A DNA stretch of 33,889 nt, taken from NCBI GenBank assembly GCA_002050125.1, contig MWTA01000030.1:1-33889 (forward strand), in the 5' to 3' direction. The translations under genes were made by a program, and so were the position numbers. Position 1 is the first letter of the stretch. Each line of letters opens with the position of its first letter. The notes under the pieces are model-generated. The model saw nothing but the letters and a program-made list of their open reading frames with translations, did no database searches and had not been told where the DNA came from. This DNA comes from Anaerolineae bacterium UTCFX2. GTDB lineage: Bacteria; Chloroflexota; Anaerolineae; Anaerolineales; UBA4823. Of the stretch, positions 9,917 to 18,089 are shown one piece after another.

Positions 9917-9922
9917 AGTATA
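9917..9922 (-). promoter_or_regulatory. -10 element for the PIG-L gene
   Basis: Read on the minus strand this is TATACT, 45 nt upstream of the ATG at 9872. The spacing would give a leader of about 38 nt. The -35 region is not clear. Confidence 0.35.
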
Positions 9923-9970
9923 TCATCGCCTCGAAAGACCGTTTCGGATTAGCTGACGCGAAAATTGTTG

Positions 9971-9976
9971 TATACT
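9971..9976 (+). promoter_or_regulatory. -10 element for the 9986-11872 gene pair
   Basis: TATACT ends 9 nt before the proposed GTG start at 9986, so the transcript would have almost no leader. It forms a divergent promoter region with the PIG-L gene. No good -35 box is visible. Confidence 0.4.
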
Positions 9977-9985
9977 TTACCTGCC

Positions 9986-10648
9986 GTGCACGAATCCTCC
10001 CTGCACTCCTCACTAAAGCAATTCTACCTTCAGGACGGCGGTTTTTCTGAATGGTGGCTGGACGGTTACTGGATCGATGTCTTCAAGCAAGGTCAGCTCA
10101 TCGAGATCCAAACCGGCAAATTCAGTTCGCTCCGGTCAAAATTCGACGCGCTGCTGAACGATTATCCGATTCGAGTGGTGTATCCGATTGCCCGCCAAAA
10201 GTTTATTGTGATGAACGACCGGCACTCGAATTTCGTATCGCGCAGGAAATCGCCAAAATCCGGTCGCTTCGAAGAAATATTCAACCAGTTGATCTATATC
10301 ATCAAGTACGTCAACAACCCTAATTTCTCGCTGGAAATCCTGATCACCAGCGAAGAAGAGCTGCGCCGCAACGACGGTCTCGGCAGCTGGTGGAGGCGCG
10401 GAGTCAGCATCATCGACCGCCGGCTGGTCAGCGTACTAGACCGCTGGCTGCTATTAGAACCAGCCGACTACGCTCGCTTTGTGGATCCGCTGTGCGATCA
10501 GCAGTTCACCAACACCGAATTAGCCGCCAGATTGAAAATCCCGCGCAGACTCGCGGGCAAAATGACTTATTGTTTGGCGCAGCTTGGCGTAATTTCTTGC
10601 ATCGAAAAACGCAAAAACGCTCATATATTTCAGCGGACCTGCGGCTAG
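9986..10648 (+). CDS. Putative PD-(D/E)XK-like nuclease-fold protein with C-terminal winged helix
   Basis: I do not recognise a characterised family with certainty. The N-terminal half reads [20 protein letters not shown] followed by a conserved-looking SLRSK and VVYPI strand (about residues 30-70). Spacing of an Asp, then an E-x-Q on the next strand, resembles the PD-(D/E)XK nuclease core in the CoiA-like E-x-Q form. The C-terminal 65 residues ([20 protein letters not shown] onward) look like a winged helix-turn-helix. It lies 21 nt upstream of dinB, which suggests co-transcription and a DNA repair or nucleic-acid role. The start is uncertain: GTG at 9986 is preferred over TTG at 9965, which would lie upstream of the predicted transcription start. 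Confidence 0.6.
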   Translation: MHESSLHSSLKQFYLQDGGFSEWWLDGYWIDVFKQGQLIEIQTGKFSSLRSKFDALLNDYPIRVVYPIARQKFIVMNDRHSNFVSRRKSPKSGRFEEIFNQLIYIIKYVNNPNFSLEILITSEEELRRNDGLGSWWRRGVSIIDRRLVSVLDRWLLLEPADYARFVDPLCDQQFTNTELAARLKIPRRLAGKMTYCLAQLGVISCIEKRKNAHIFQRTCG

Positions 10649-10669
10649 CGCATTATCTACCAGACCTGT

Positions 10670-11872
10670 ATGACGCGCAAAATCCTTCACCTGGACCTGG
10701 ATGCGTTCTTCTGCTCTGTCGAAGAGCTGGCGAACCCAACGCTGGCTGGAAAAGCGTTTGCAGTGGGTGGCAGACCGCAAGAACGCGGCGTGGTCGCCTC
10801 CTGTTCGTACGCCGCCCGTAAATTCGGCGTGCATTCGGCGATGCCAATGGGTAGGGCGCTGCGCCTCTGCCCCGAATTGATCGTCGTTCCCTCGCGGCAT
10901 GGCGAATATTCGCGGCTCTCCAAACAGATGCTGGGGCTCGTGCGCGAAATCTCGCCCGAAGTCGAACAGGTCTCCATTGACGAGGCGTTTGTGGATGCGA
11001 CACACCTCTCAGCGCCGGGATGCCAGATTGCTCAAGATCTGCAGCAGCGCATTAATCAAGAACTGCGCCTGCCCTGTTCGTTCGGCGTGGCGGGGAACAA
11101 ACTGGTAGCCAAGATCGCCAACGATGTCGGAAAAGCTGCCACGCGCGGCGAGAACCCCCCGAACACCATCACCGTGGTCGAACCCGGGCAGGAGGCGGCT
11201 TTCCTGGGGCCATTGCCGGTCAACCGCCTGTGGGGCGTGGGACCCAAAACCACCGAACGGCTGAAAAAAATGAATATTCTGACGATCGGCGACCTGGCGC
11301 GCTGCCCGGTCGCCGAATTGATCCGAATGTTTGGGAAAAACGGTCAATCGCTTGCCCAGCACGCCTTGGGCATCGATGACAGCCCGGTATCCGCCAGCCG
11401 CGAGACAAAATCCATCAGCCAGGAAGTCACTTTCGCCCGAGATGTGCGCAATTTCGAGCACCTGGCTGCCGAACTGCGCACCCAATCCGAACAGATTGGC
11501 GACAAACTGCGCGCCAACAACCTGGCTGGAAAAACGGTCAAGATCAAAGTCCGCTGGCACAACTTCGCCACGCTCACCCGCCAGCTTTCTCTGGCAGCGC
11601 CGACCAATCAGGACGAAGAGATTTTTCAGGCTGCGCTCAGGCTGTTTTCAAAGGTGTGGATAGAAGGTCAGGCAGTGCGTCTAATTGGAGTAGGCGTGAG
11701 CGGTTTCCAGGGCGCGGCGCGCCAGTTGAGCCTTTGGGATGCTGCCGACGAAAAACATGACGAAACCGATGTTCGAAGTGACCAACTGCGCGCCGCTTTG
11801 GATTCGCTGCGCGACCGTTATGGGGATGCCGTAGTGCGCTACGCGAAAAAACCGGACCCCGAAAAACCCTGA
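10670..11872 (+). CDS. dinB: DNA polymerase IV (Y-family translesion polymerase)
   Basis: Copies past damaged template bases with low fidelity. The palm motif LHLDLDAFFCSVEE at residues 6-19 and SIDEAFVDAT at about 103-112 give the three catalytic carboxylates. The helix-hairpin-helix region (LWGVGPKTTERLKKM) and the little-finger domain follow. A sliding-clamp motif QLSLWD lies at residues 352-357, followed by the usual tail LRDRYGDAVVRYA seen in Gram-positive-type DinB. Length 400 is normal. It follows the putative nuclease-fold gene by 21 nt, probably on one message. I saw no LexA-type box upstream. Confidence 0.95.
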   Translation: MTRKILHLDLDAFFCSVEELANPTLAGKAFAVGGRPQERGVVASCSYAARKFGVHSAMPMGRALRLCPELIVVPSRHGEYSRLSKQMLGLVREISPEVEQVSIDEAFVDATHLSAPGCQIAQDLQQRINQELRLPCSFGVAGNKLVAKIANDVGKAATRGENPPNTITVVEPGQEAAFLGPLPVNRLWGVGPKTTERLKKMNILTIGDLARCPVAELIRMFGKNGQSLAQHALGIDDSPVSASRETKSISQEVTFARDVRNFEHLAAELRTQSEQIGDKLRANNLAGKTVKIKVRWHNFATLTRQLSLAAPTNQDEEIFQAALRLFSKVWIEGQAVRLIGVGVSGFQGAARQLSLWDAADEKHDETDVRSDQLRAALDSLRDRYGDAVVRYAKKPDPEKP

Positions 11873-11887
11873 TTTACCACTGAATTC

Positions 11888-12946
11888 TTAGATCATCTCA
11901 TAGCGCCGCAGGGCTGCGTCGAGGATCATATTCACGAGTTCGGCGTGGCTGATGCCCGCTGCCTCGGCTTCGATCACCAAATCCGAGATCTTGGGCGCTA
12001 ACCCCGGGATAGGGTTGATTTCCAGGATATACGGTTTCAAGTTATCGTGAATATCCAGACGAAAATCAACCCGCGCGACATCCAGGGCGCCGCTTACCCG
12101 AAATACGGCTGCGGTGAGCCAGTTCAGATCCTCCACGAGCGCCGGTTCGATCGGCGCCGGCGACATGTAATTCAGCTCGGCTGCCAGATCCACCTTCAAG
12201 CGGTTGCTGTACACGGTGTCCAGTTCGGTGAAAGGCTGCAAATCCACTTCGAGCGGCGGCATGAAACGCAGCCCTGCCTGAACATGCAGCGCGGCGTCAT
12301 CTTCGGGCAGCCGGCGCGCGGCTGGGCGGATGAGGTTCCCCACCACACCCACGGTCACCTCCCTGCCTTCGATGTATTTTTCGACCAGCGCCGGCTGCCG
12401 GTAGGTGCGCAGCACATACGCGATCTGTTCGAATAATTCTGCCTCCGTATTGACAATCGAGCGTTTGGACACGCCCATCCCGGTCCCTTCGCGGCTGGGC
12501 TTGACGAACATCGGGAAACTCATCTCGTCGCTTAAATGATCGTCCTCGCGTTCAAACACCTGGAACGGCGGCGTCGGCAAGTCGTGATAGGTCAGCACGC
12601 GCTTGGTCATGGGCTTGTCCAATGCCAGAGCCAGCGTCAAGACTTTCGAGCCGGTATAAGGGATGCGCAGCATCTCCAACAGCGCCGGGATCTGCGCTTC
12701 GCGGGCGTCGCCAAAATGACCCTCGCAGATATTGAAACAAATATCGGGTTTGAGCTGCCGGACCGTGTCGATCAGGTTGGCGTCGCCTTCGAGAAACTCG
12801 CAGACATGCCCGCCCGAACGGATCGCCTCCACCAACGCTTCAACCGTCGTTTCCGAATCCAGATCATCCCAGTGATCCTTATTCATGCCATCGACGCTCG
12901 GGGCGTTCTTTTTCAAATTCGCAAGCAGTGCAACCCGAAATTTCAT
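11888..12946 (-). CDS. D-alanine-D-alanine ligase-family ATP-grasp enzyme
   Basis: ATP-grasp ligases couple ATP hydrolysis to formation of an acyl-phosphate and then a peptide-like bond. Motifs fit the D-Ala-D-Ala ligase branch: PYTGSKVLTLALALDKPMTK (central), FVKPSREGTGMGVSK (phosphate-binding loop), LVEKYIEGREVTVGVVG, ARVDFRLD and the metal-binding LEINPIPGL near residue 310. The serine/substrate loop differs enough from textbook Ddl that the true substrate is open. The start is ATG at 12946, with two AGGAG copies just upstream on the minus strand; TTG at 12967 is less likely. The gene lies 30 nt behind the beta-propeller lipoprotein and is probably co-transcribed with it. 352 residues. Confidence 0.85.
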   Translation of the reverse strand: MKFRVALLANLKKNAPSVDGMNKDHWDDLDSETTVEALVEAIRSGGHVCEFLEGDANLIDTVRQLKPDICFNICEGHFGDAREAQIPALLEMLRIPYTGSKVLTLALALDKPMTKRVLTYHDLPTPPFQVFEREDDHLSDEMSFPMFVKPSREGTGMGVSKRSIVNTEAELFEQIAYVLRTYRQPALVEKYIEGREVTVGVVGNLIRPAARRLPEDDAALHVQAGLRFMPPLEVDLQPFTELDTVYSNRLKVDLAAELNYMSPAPIEPALVEDLNWLTAAVFRVSGALDVARVDFRLDIHDNLKPYILEINPIPGLAPKISDLVIEAEAAGISHAELVNMILDAALRRYEMI

Positions 12947-12976
12947 CTCCTGTTTCTCCTGGCGCAAAAGTGTATC

Positions 12977-14047
12977 TTACTGATCCGGCAGCGCGAAAAT
13001 TCGAACGGTTGAATTTGCATCTAAAACCGATATTTTACTTCCATCTGGTGAAAAAGATAGGCTCTGAATTGGCGAATCTTGCGGGAAACTGGCTGCCAGT
13101 TCACCGTTGGATTGCCTCCAGATGTCAACCACCGGCGTAAGGTTGCCGCCGATGTTTGCCGCAGAAGCGGTGGCAAACCAGCTCCCATGCGGCGACCAGA
13201 TTGCATAGCTCACGGCATCTTCGTGGCTCAGCAGATATGTCTCTTTGCCCGTGTTCAAGTTCATAAGCTGCACCACGCTCCCGTTCACCCAGGCGAGCGT
13301 TTTCCAGTCGGGGCTGAAATGCACCCCATAAAGCGCGGGGCTCACCGCGCCCTGCCATTCGAGTGTGGAAGTCAAGCTGCCATCCAGTTCATAGATATAC
13401 ACCTTGAACTCTGCCAGATCCGCGCCCCCAATTTGTTTCCCGTCGGGTGAATAGGACAGGTTTGCCAGCCAGTGCGGCGCCTGCCATTCTGCTGCGGCTT
13501 GCGCTGCAGGAGCGAGCCCCACCCTGACGATGCTTCCATCCAACGCTGCATACACAAGCTCGTCGCCAGCCGGGTTGAGCGCCAGACCCGTGACGGGGAA
13601 ATCCGGCTCCGCGATTTGCATCGGCGCAGCGGAAGCATTGATCTTCAGCGTCATAATTTCATTCTCGTTTGACACCCAGCCGATGGAGGTCTTGAACCGG
13701 TTCGTAGTCAGGCGGATCGGGTACGGACCGGTCTCGATATCCTGGAGTTGACTGAGCCTCTGCGGCTGATTTTCGGCTGGGACCCCGATCAGCCGCACCC
13801 AGTCCAAGCCTGTTACTGCAAACTCGCCCTCCAGCCAGATGAGATCGGTCGCTTCTTCGCTTTTGGTTAACGACTGGAGCGAGAAAGTCTGCCCTGCTTG
13901 GGTTGTGACGGCTGAGGTTATGTTTTTGACGGGTGTATTAAGTGTGGTTTGTATTATACTAGATTGGCTACACGCAATTAGCCCGCCGATAACCAACAGC
14001 GCCAACAGCCAGTTGCCCCACTTTGTGTTCCAAATCAGGTGTCTCAT
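12977..14047 (-). CDS. Beta-propeller (WD40-like) lipoprotein
   Basis: The N-terminus has a basic/Trp start, a hydrophobic core and a lipobox LIAC with the lipidated Cys at residue 26, so the protein is predicted to be anchored outside the membrane. The body carries about five blades of WD40/TolB-like repeats; recognisable units include VTGLALNPAGDELVYAA, LSYSPDGKQIGG, GVHFSPDWKTLAW, AIWSPHGSWFATAS and LSFSPDGSKISV. It probably forms a partial propeller used for binding; no enzymatic motif is seen. The start is uncertain: ATG at 14047 or at 14059, four codons upstream. The longer reading to 14194 overlaps the divergent dynamin start and is rejected. 356 residues. Confidence 0.82.
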   Translation of the reverse strand: MRHLIWNTKWGNWLLALLVIGGLIACSQSSIIQTTLNTPVKNITSAVTTQAGQTFSLQSLTKSEEATDLIWLEGEFAVTGLDWVRLIGVPAENQPQRLSQLQDIETGPYPIRLTTNRFKTSIGWVSNENEIMTLKINASAAPMQIAEPDFPVTGLALNPAGDELVYAALDGSIVRVGLAPAAQAAAEWQAPHWLANLSYSPDGKQIGGADLAEFKVYIYELDGSLTSTLEWQGAVSPALYGVHFSPDWKTLAWVNGSVVQLMNLNTGKETYLLSHEDAVSYAIWSPHGSWFATASAANIGGNLTPVVDIWRQSNGELAASFPQDSPIQSLSFSPDGSKISVLDANSTVRIFALPDQ

Positions 14048-14127
14048 CTCCGTTATCATCCCTTCCAGGGCAAGGATGACTGGCAGCCACCAATAACCTG
14101 CCCTCGATTGCGCAACCATCGACATCG

Positions 14128-14133
14128 AGTATA
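14128..14133 (-). promoter_or_regulatory. -10 element for the beta-propeller lipoprotein gene
   Basis: TATACT on the minus strand, 80 nt upstream of the ATG at 14047. It lies 33 bp from the divergent -10 of the dynamin-like gene, so the two promoters may compete or be co-regulated. Confidence 0.35.
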
Positions 14134-14166
14134 AACGGAAACCTGATTGTTTGATACCTTTTTTGC

Positions 14167-14172
14167 TATAAT
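14167..14172 (+). promoter_or_regulatory. -10 element for the dynamin-like gene
   Basis: TATAAT 23 nt upstream of the ATG at 14196, with GGGAG at 14181-14185 as ribosome-binding site. TTGATA at 14151 is too close to be a normal -35 box. Confidence 0.45.
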
Positions 14173-14195
14173 TCCACCCAGGGAGCCACATCATA

Positions 14196-15932
14196 ATGAA
14201 AATCCTGTCATCGGATCAAGAAGTGTTATTAGCCGGCGAGCGCCGCCTGCTGAACGAACTGCTCGTGGCGTTAGTCGAGTTCCCGGCTGCGCCCGAAGAC
14301 CGCCAGGCGCTGCTGGATTCGATCGCCCAACTGGATGATTTATTCCTGCTGGTGATCGTCGGCGAGTACAACGGCGGCAAGAGCGCGTTCATCAATGCGC
14401 TGCTGGGCGGCGCGTTCCTGACTGAAGGGGTCACGCCCACCACCGCCCAGATCAATATCCTGCGCTACGGGGATTCGCAAAGCCGAAAACTGGAAAACGA
14501 AAATCAGCTTCTGCTGACCCTGCCAGTTGAATTGTTGAAAGAGATCAGCATTGTCGACACCCCGGGCACCAACGCGATCATCCGCACGCACGAGACGATC
14601 ACCACCGATTTCATCCCCCGTTCGGACTTAGTCCTGTTTGTGACTTCCGCAGATCGCCCTTTCACCGAGAGCGAAAGGCTGTTCATGGAAAGGATCCGCA
14701 ATTGGGGCAAGAAGATCCTGGTAGTTGTAAACAAGATTGACATCCTGCAATCCGAACAGGAAATCCTGCAGGTGCTGGAATTCGTGAACGAGAACAGCCG
14801 CCTCCTGCTTGGCGTTTCACCCGAAATCTTTCCAATCAGCGCGCGTCAGGCGCTTGCCTCGAAATCCGGAAAACCCGAGTTGTGGACCGAAAGCCGGTTC
14901 GAACCGCTCGAGGACTATATTCGCAACACGCTGGACGAGACCAGCCGGGTCCAAATTAAGCTATTGAACCCGCTCGGGGTTGGTTTGCACATTGCGGATC
15001 GATATTTGACCATCGTAACCAACCGGCTGGAGACGCTGCAGGACGACGTCGAGATGCTGGCGGATGTCGAAAAGCAAATGGCGCTGTACAAAGAAGACAT
15101 GCAGCGCGATTTCAAATACCGTATGGCGGATATCGAAAACCTGCTCTACGAAATGGAGAAACGCGGCTTAGATTACTTCGAGGACACCTTCAGGTTGAAG
15201 CGGGTGTTCGATCTGTTAAGCAAAGAGCGCATCCAGACGGAATTCGAAAATAAAGTCATCGCGGATATGCCCACTCAAATCGACAACAAGGTCAACGACC
15301 TGGTCGATTGGCTGGTCGAATCGGACCTGCGCCAGTGGCAAGCCGTCAACGAGCACCTGGCGGAGCGCCGGCGCGCGCATCAAGGTCGGATTGTCGGCGA
15401 TTTGGGTCCGGGCAGCTTTGAATATGACCGTGAGCGATTCATGGATGCGGTGGGACGGCAAGCCCAGCAGGTGATCGATACCTACGATAAAGTCGACGAA
15501 GCGCGCCAAATCGCGGAAGGCGCTCAGGAAGCTGTTGCCGCTTCAGCGGTGTTGGAGGTAGGCGCGATCGGGCTGGGCGCGCTGGTGGCTGTGCTGGCAA
15601 GCACCGCCGCCGCAGATGTGACCGGCATCCTGCTGGCGACATTCATCGCGGCTTTGGGCTTGGTAATCATCCCCGCGCGGCGAAAGCTGGCAAAAAATGA
15701 ACTGAGCGCCAAATTGCGCGAGCTGCGCGATCGTCTAATTGAAACTCTGGAGGGTCAGTTTCAAAAAGAGATCGATCGCAGCGTCCAGAGGATCGATAAT
15801 GCCACGTCGCCGTACACCCGTTTCGTCCGCGCCGAGCAGCAAAACCTGACGGAATACCAGGACAAACTGCAAGATTTCAAATTGAAGCTCGCCCGCCTAA
15901 AGGATGAAATCACCGCGCCGGAATTGCCATAA
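14196..15932 (+). CDS. Dynamin-like GTPase with C-terminal membrane hairpin
   Basis: Bacterial dynamin-like proteins are large GTPases that bind and remodel membranes or protect them from stress. GTPase motifs are complete: G1 GEYNGGKS at residues 56-63, G2 threonines in EGVTPTTAQ, G3 DTPG at 121-124, and G4 NKID at 179-182. The region after the GTPase domain is strongly helical (about 250-440), as in dynamin stalks. Two hydrophobic segments (about 450-492) form a likely membrane-insertion hairpin, and a coiled-coil tail closes the protein. 578 residues is normal for single bacterial members. Many bacterial dynamins come in pairs; no second copy is adjacent. Confidence 0.88.
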   Translation: MKILSSDQEVLLAGERRLLNELLVALVEFPAAPEDRQALLDSIAQLDDLFLLVIVGEYNGGKSAFINALLGGAFLTEGVTPTTAQINILRYGDSQSRKLENENQLLLTLPVELLKEISIVDTPGTNAIIRTHETITTDFIPRSDLVLFVTSADRPFTESERLFMERIRNWGKKILVVVNKIDILQSEQEILQVLEFVNENSRLLLGVSPEIFPISARQALASKSGKPELWTESRFEPLEDYIRNTLDETSRVQIKLLNPLGVGLHIADRYLTIVTNRLETLQDDVEMLADVEKQMALYKEDMQRDFKYRMADIENLLYEMEKRGLDYFEDTFRLKRVFDLLSKERIQTEFENKVIADMPTQIDNKVNDLVDWLVESDLRQWQAVNEHLAERRRAHQGRIVGDLGPGSFEYDRERFMDAVGRQAQQVIDTYDKVDEARQIAEGAQEAVAASAVLEVGAIGLGALVAVLASTAAADVTGILLATFIAALGLVIIPARRKLAKNELSAKLRELRDRLIETLEGQFQKEIDRSVQRIDNATSPYTRFVRAEQQNLTEYQDKLQDFKLKLARLKDEITAPELP

Positions 15933-15972
15933 ACCAAATTGCAAAATCTCCGGAAACGATTGGCGAATTTCC

Positions 15973-16002
15973 TTGACACGCAGAATTAATGCGTGGTAAA
16001 CT
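15973..16002 (+). promoter_or_regulatory. Promoter of the ABC exporter leader, with embedded palindromes
   Basis: TTGACA at 15973-15978 (perfect -35), an 18-nt spacer, and TAAACT at 15997-16002. Within the spacer is CACGCA (15977-15982) and its reverse complement TGCGTG (15990-15995), 7 nt apart. A second pair, CTGCAA (16001-16006) and TTGCAG (16016-16021), overlaps the -10 and start point. Either may be a repressor site. Predicted transcription start is near 16009. Confidence 0.7.
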
Positions 16003-16028
16003 GCAAATCGAACTATTGCAGAAAAGGA

Positions 16029-16109
16029 GGCAGGCGCTTGAGCATGATCGTCGAAATCAATCAAGTTCGCAAAGGTGATTACAATTTGCCTTGTCGTAGC
16101 GCGCCTGCC
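16029..16109 (+). promoter_or_regulatory. Inverted repeat that could mask the leader ribosome-binding site
   Basis: GGCAGGCGC at 16029-16037 is the exact reverse complement of GCGCCTGCC at 16101-16109. In RNA the first arm overlaps the end of the AAGGAGG ribosome-binding site and abuts the TTG start of the leader ORF, while the second arm is the end of that ORF. Pairing would block leader translation; a translating ribosome would open it. I saw no alternative pairing that clearly destroys the terminator, so the switching path remains to be worked out. Confidence 0.5.
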
Positions 16110-16115
16110 GGCTGA
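16038..16115 (+). CDS. Leader peptide of the ABC exporter operon, 25 aa
   Basis: A short ORF with AAGGAGG at 16024-16030 exactly 7 nt before a TTG start; an in-frame ATG lies two codons later at 16044. It encodes 25 residues, beginning MSMIVEINQVRKGDY and ending PCRSAPAG, then TGA. There is no signal peptide or known domain. It sits between a consensus promoter and an intrinsic terminator and ends 26 nt before the terminator stem. Its position matches leader peptides whose translation controls attenuation, as bmrB does for bmrCD in Bacillus subtilis. The alternative is a short expressed peptide substrate of the exporter, but no modifying enzymes are nearby. Confidence 0.55.
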   Translation: MSMIVEINQVRKGDYNLPCRSAPAG

Positions 16116-16140
16116 GAATAGTTTTTCTTTGTGTTACTCC

Positions 16141-16173
16141 AACCACGGGTGCTAAAATAACCCGTGGTTTTTT
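16141..16173 (+). terminator. Intrinsic terminator / attenuator before the ABC exporter genes
   Basis: Perfect 10-bp stem, AACCACGGGT at 16141-16150 with ACCCGTGGTT at 16160-16169, a 9-nt loop, and a T-tract at 16168-16173. It lies 31 nt upstream of the ATG at 16204 and downstream of the leader ORF, so read-through would decide exporter expression. Confidence 0.85.
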
Positions 16174-16203
16174 GTTCGAAAATCTTTCAAGGAAATCTAC
16201 ATT

Positions 16204-18048
16204 ATGTACTACCCTGACGATCTCAGCAAGATCATTGTAAAAAACAAGCTGCTCGGCATCTGGAAGTTGATGGATGGGTTCCACTTGACCTACGTGGTAG
16301 CCAACCTCAGTTTAGGTTTATCAGCCATCTTCAAGACTTCCACATTTCTGCTGCTGCGTTACTTTGCCGACCACGTCATCGGCAGCGATACCGCACGCCA
16401 GGTGCTGCCCTGGGTCGCCTTGGGATTTATCGCCCTGGCTACTCTTGAAGGCGCCTGCACGTACACCAGCGGAAGGCTGGCGGCTTTCACCGCGGAAGGT
16501 ATCACCCAAAAAGTAAGGGACTTCCTGTACGACCACATCCAACGCCTCACCCTTGCCTATCACAGCCAGGCAAAAACCGGCGATCTGATCGAACGCGCCA
16601 CCTCCGATGTCGATGCGCTGCGGCGCTTCTTCTCTGAGCAGGCAATCGGCGTCGGGCGGATCATTTTCTTGTTCACCGTCAATTTTGTGGCGGTTCTATA
16701 TTTGAACGCCTTCCTGGCGCTGATTTCGATCATCGCGGTGCCTTTTATTCTCTCCACTTCGATATTCTTCTTCCGCAAGGTTACTAAGGCATACGAAGCC
16801 TACCAGGAACAAGAATCCGTTTTGACCACCACCCTGCAAGAAAACCTCAGCGGCGTTCGGGTGGTGAAAGCCTTTGCCCGTCAGGATTATGAGCGAACCA
16901 AGTTCGACCGTGAAAACTGGCAGAAATTCCTGCTGGGACGGCGCCTGGCGTCTATGCATGCGCTGTTTTGGCCCGCCTCCGACATCATCTGCGGGGTTCA
17001 AATGCTGATCGGGCTGGCTATCGCCGCGGTCATGGCGATCAACGGGACGATCACGGTTGGCACTTATGTGGCATACGCCGGCTTGGTCGCCTGGTTGATC
17101 TGGCCGCTGCGCAACCTGGGTCGGCTGATTGTACAGACCTCGACCGGATTGGTTTCGTTCTCGCGGGTTCTGACCATCATCCAAGAACAGCGCGAACCCC
17201 TGGATCAAGGCGATTACCAGCCCCAGCAACCGCTCCGCGGCGAGCTGGTATTCGACGGCGTTTGTTTTGAATACGACGATGACGAGACCTCGGCGCTGAT
17301 CGACATCAGTTTCGCCGCCAAACCGGGGCAGACCATCGCGCTGCTGGGCTCGACCGGCTCCGGCAAAACCACCCTGGTCAACCTGCTGCCGCGCTTCTAT
17401 GAATATACGCGCGGCTCCATCAAGCTCGATGGCGTTGAATTGACCCGCTATTCGCGCAAGTTCCTGCGCAGCCAGGTCGGCGTGGTCGAGCAAGAGCCTT
17501 TTCTATTTTCGCGGACGATCCGCGAAAATCTGCTCTACGGCGTCGGCGAAAAAGTCGATCAAAACGAGATCGAAGCCGCTGCCAGAGCCGCCGCAATCCA
17601 CGAAGGCATCCTCGCATTTCCCGAGGGGTACGATACGCTGGTTGGCGAACGAGGCGTTACGCTTTCGGGCGGTCAAATGCAGCGGATCACCATTGCCCGG
17701 ACGATTACGAGGCAGCCCCGCATCCTGATCCTGGACGATTCGACTTCATCGGTCGATTTCGAAACCGAGTCCGAAATCCGCACCGCGCTCGAAAACCTGA
17801 TGCTCGGGCGTACGACCTTCATCATCGCCCATCGCATCCAAAGCGTGATGAACGCCGACCAGATCCTGGTTATGGATAAAGGGCGGATCGTGCAGCAAGG
17901 CACCCACAGCCAGCTTCTCGAAGAGGAAGGCATTTACCGCCAGATTTTTGATATCCAGATGCGGATCGAAGGCGAGTTGAAACAGGAAATCGCAATGAGT
18001 GAAGATCCGGTGAGTGAAGAACCGATGCTGTCCGCAAGCCTGGATTAG
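16204..18048 (+). CDS. ABC exporter half-transporter A (degenerate Walker B site)
   Basis: Type IV ABC exporter half: six membrane helices in residues 30-320, then a nucleotide-binding domain. Walker A GSTGSGKTT is at 382-390, signature LSGGQ at 487-491, Walker B ILILDD with D511 and D512, and H543 in the switch loop IIAHR. The catalytic glutamate after Walker B is replaced by Asp (D512), typical of the degenerate-site partner in heterodimers such as BmrCD, LmrCD and TM287/288. Its intact LSGGQ would serve the good site of the partner encoded next. The substrate is likely a drug or lipid. AAGGA at 16189-16193 is the ribosome-binding site. 614 residues. Confidence 0.93.
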   Translation: MYYPDDLSKIIVKNKLLGIWKLMDGFHLTYVVANLSLGLSAIFKTSTFLLLRYFADHVIGSDTARQVLPWVALGFIALATLEGACTYTSGRLAAFTAEGITQKVRDFLYDHIQRLTLAYHSQAKTGDLIERATSDVDALRRFFSEQAIGVGRIIFLFTVNFVAVLYLNAFLALISIIAVPFILSTSIFFFRKVTKAYEAYQEQESVLTTTLQENLSGVRVVKAFARQDYERTKFDRENWQKFLLGRRLASMHALFWPASDIICGVQMLIGLAIAAVMAINGTITVGTYVAYAGLVAWLIWPLRNLGRLIVQTSTGLVSFSRVLTIIQEQREPLDQGDYQPQQPLRGELVFDGVCFEYDDDETSALIDISFAAKPGQTIALLGSTGSGKTTLVNLLPRFYEYTRGSIKLDGVELTRYSRKFLRSQVGVVEQEPFLFSRTIRENLLYGVGEKVDQNEIEAAARAAAIHEGILAFPEGYDTLVGERGVTLSGGQMQRITIARTITRQPRILILDDSTSSVDFETESEIRTALENLMLGRTTFIIAHRIQSVMNADQILVMDKGRIVQQGTHSQLLEEEGIYRQIFDIQMRIEGELKQEIAMSEDPVSEEPMLSASLD

Positions 18049-18089
18049 CGTCCGGCGAGCTTGGACTAAGCGCAAACAGGAGCATTCGA

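Noticed and set aside
14048-14194. N-terminal extension of the beta-propeller lipoprotein to 14194
   Set aside because: It would place the signal peptide internally and overlap the promoter and start of the divergent dynamin-like gene.
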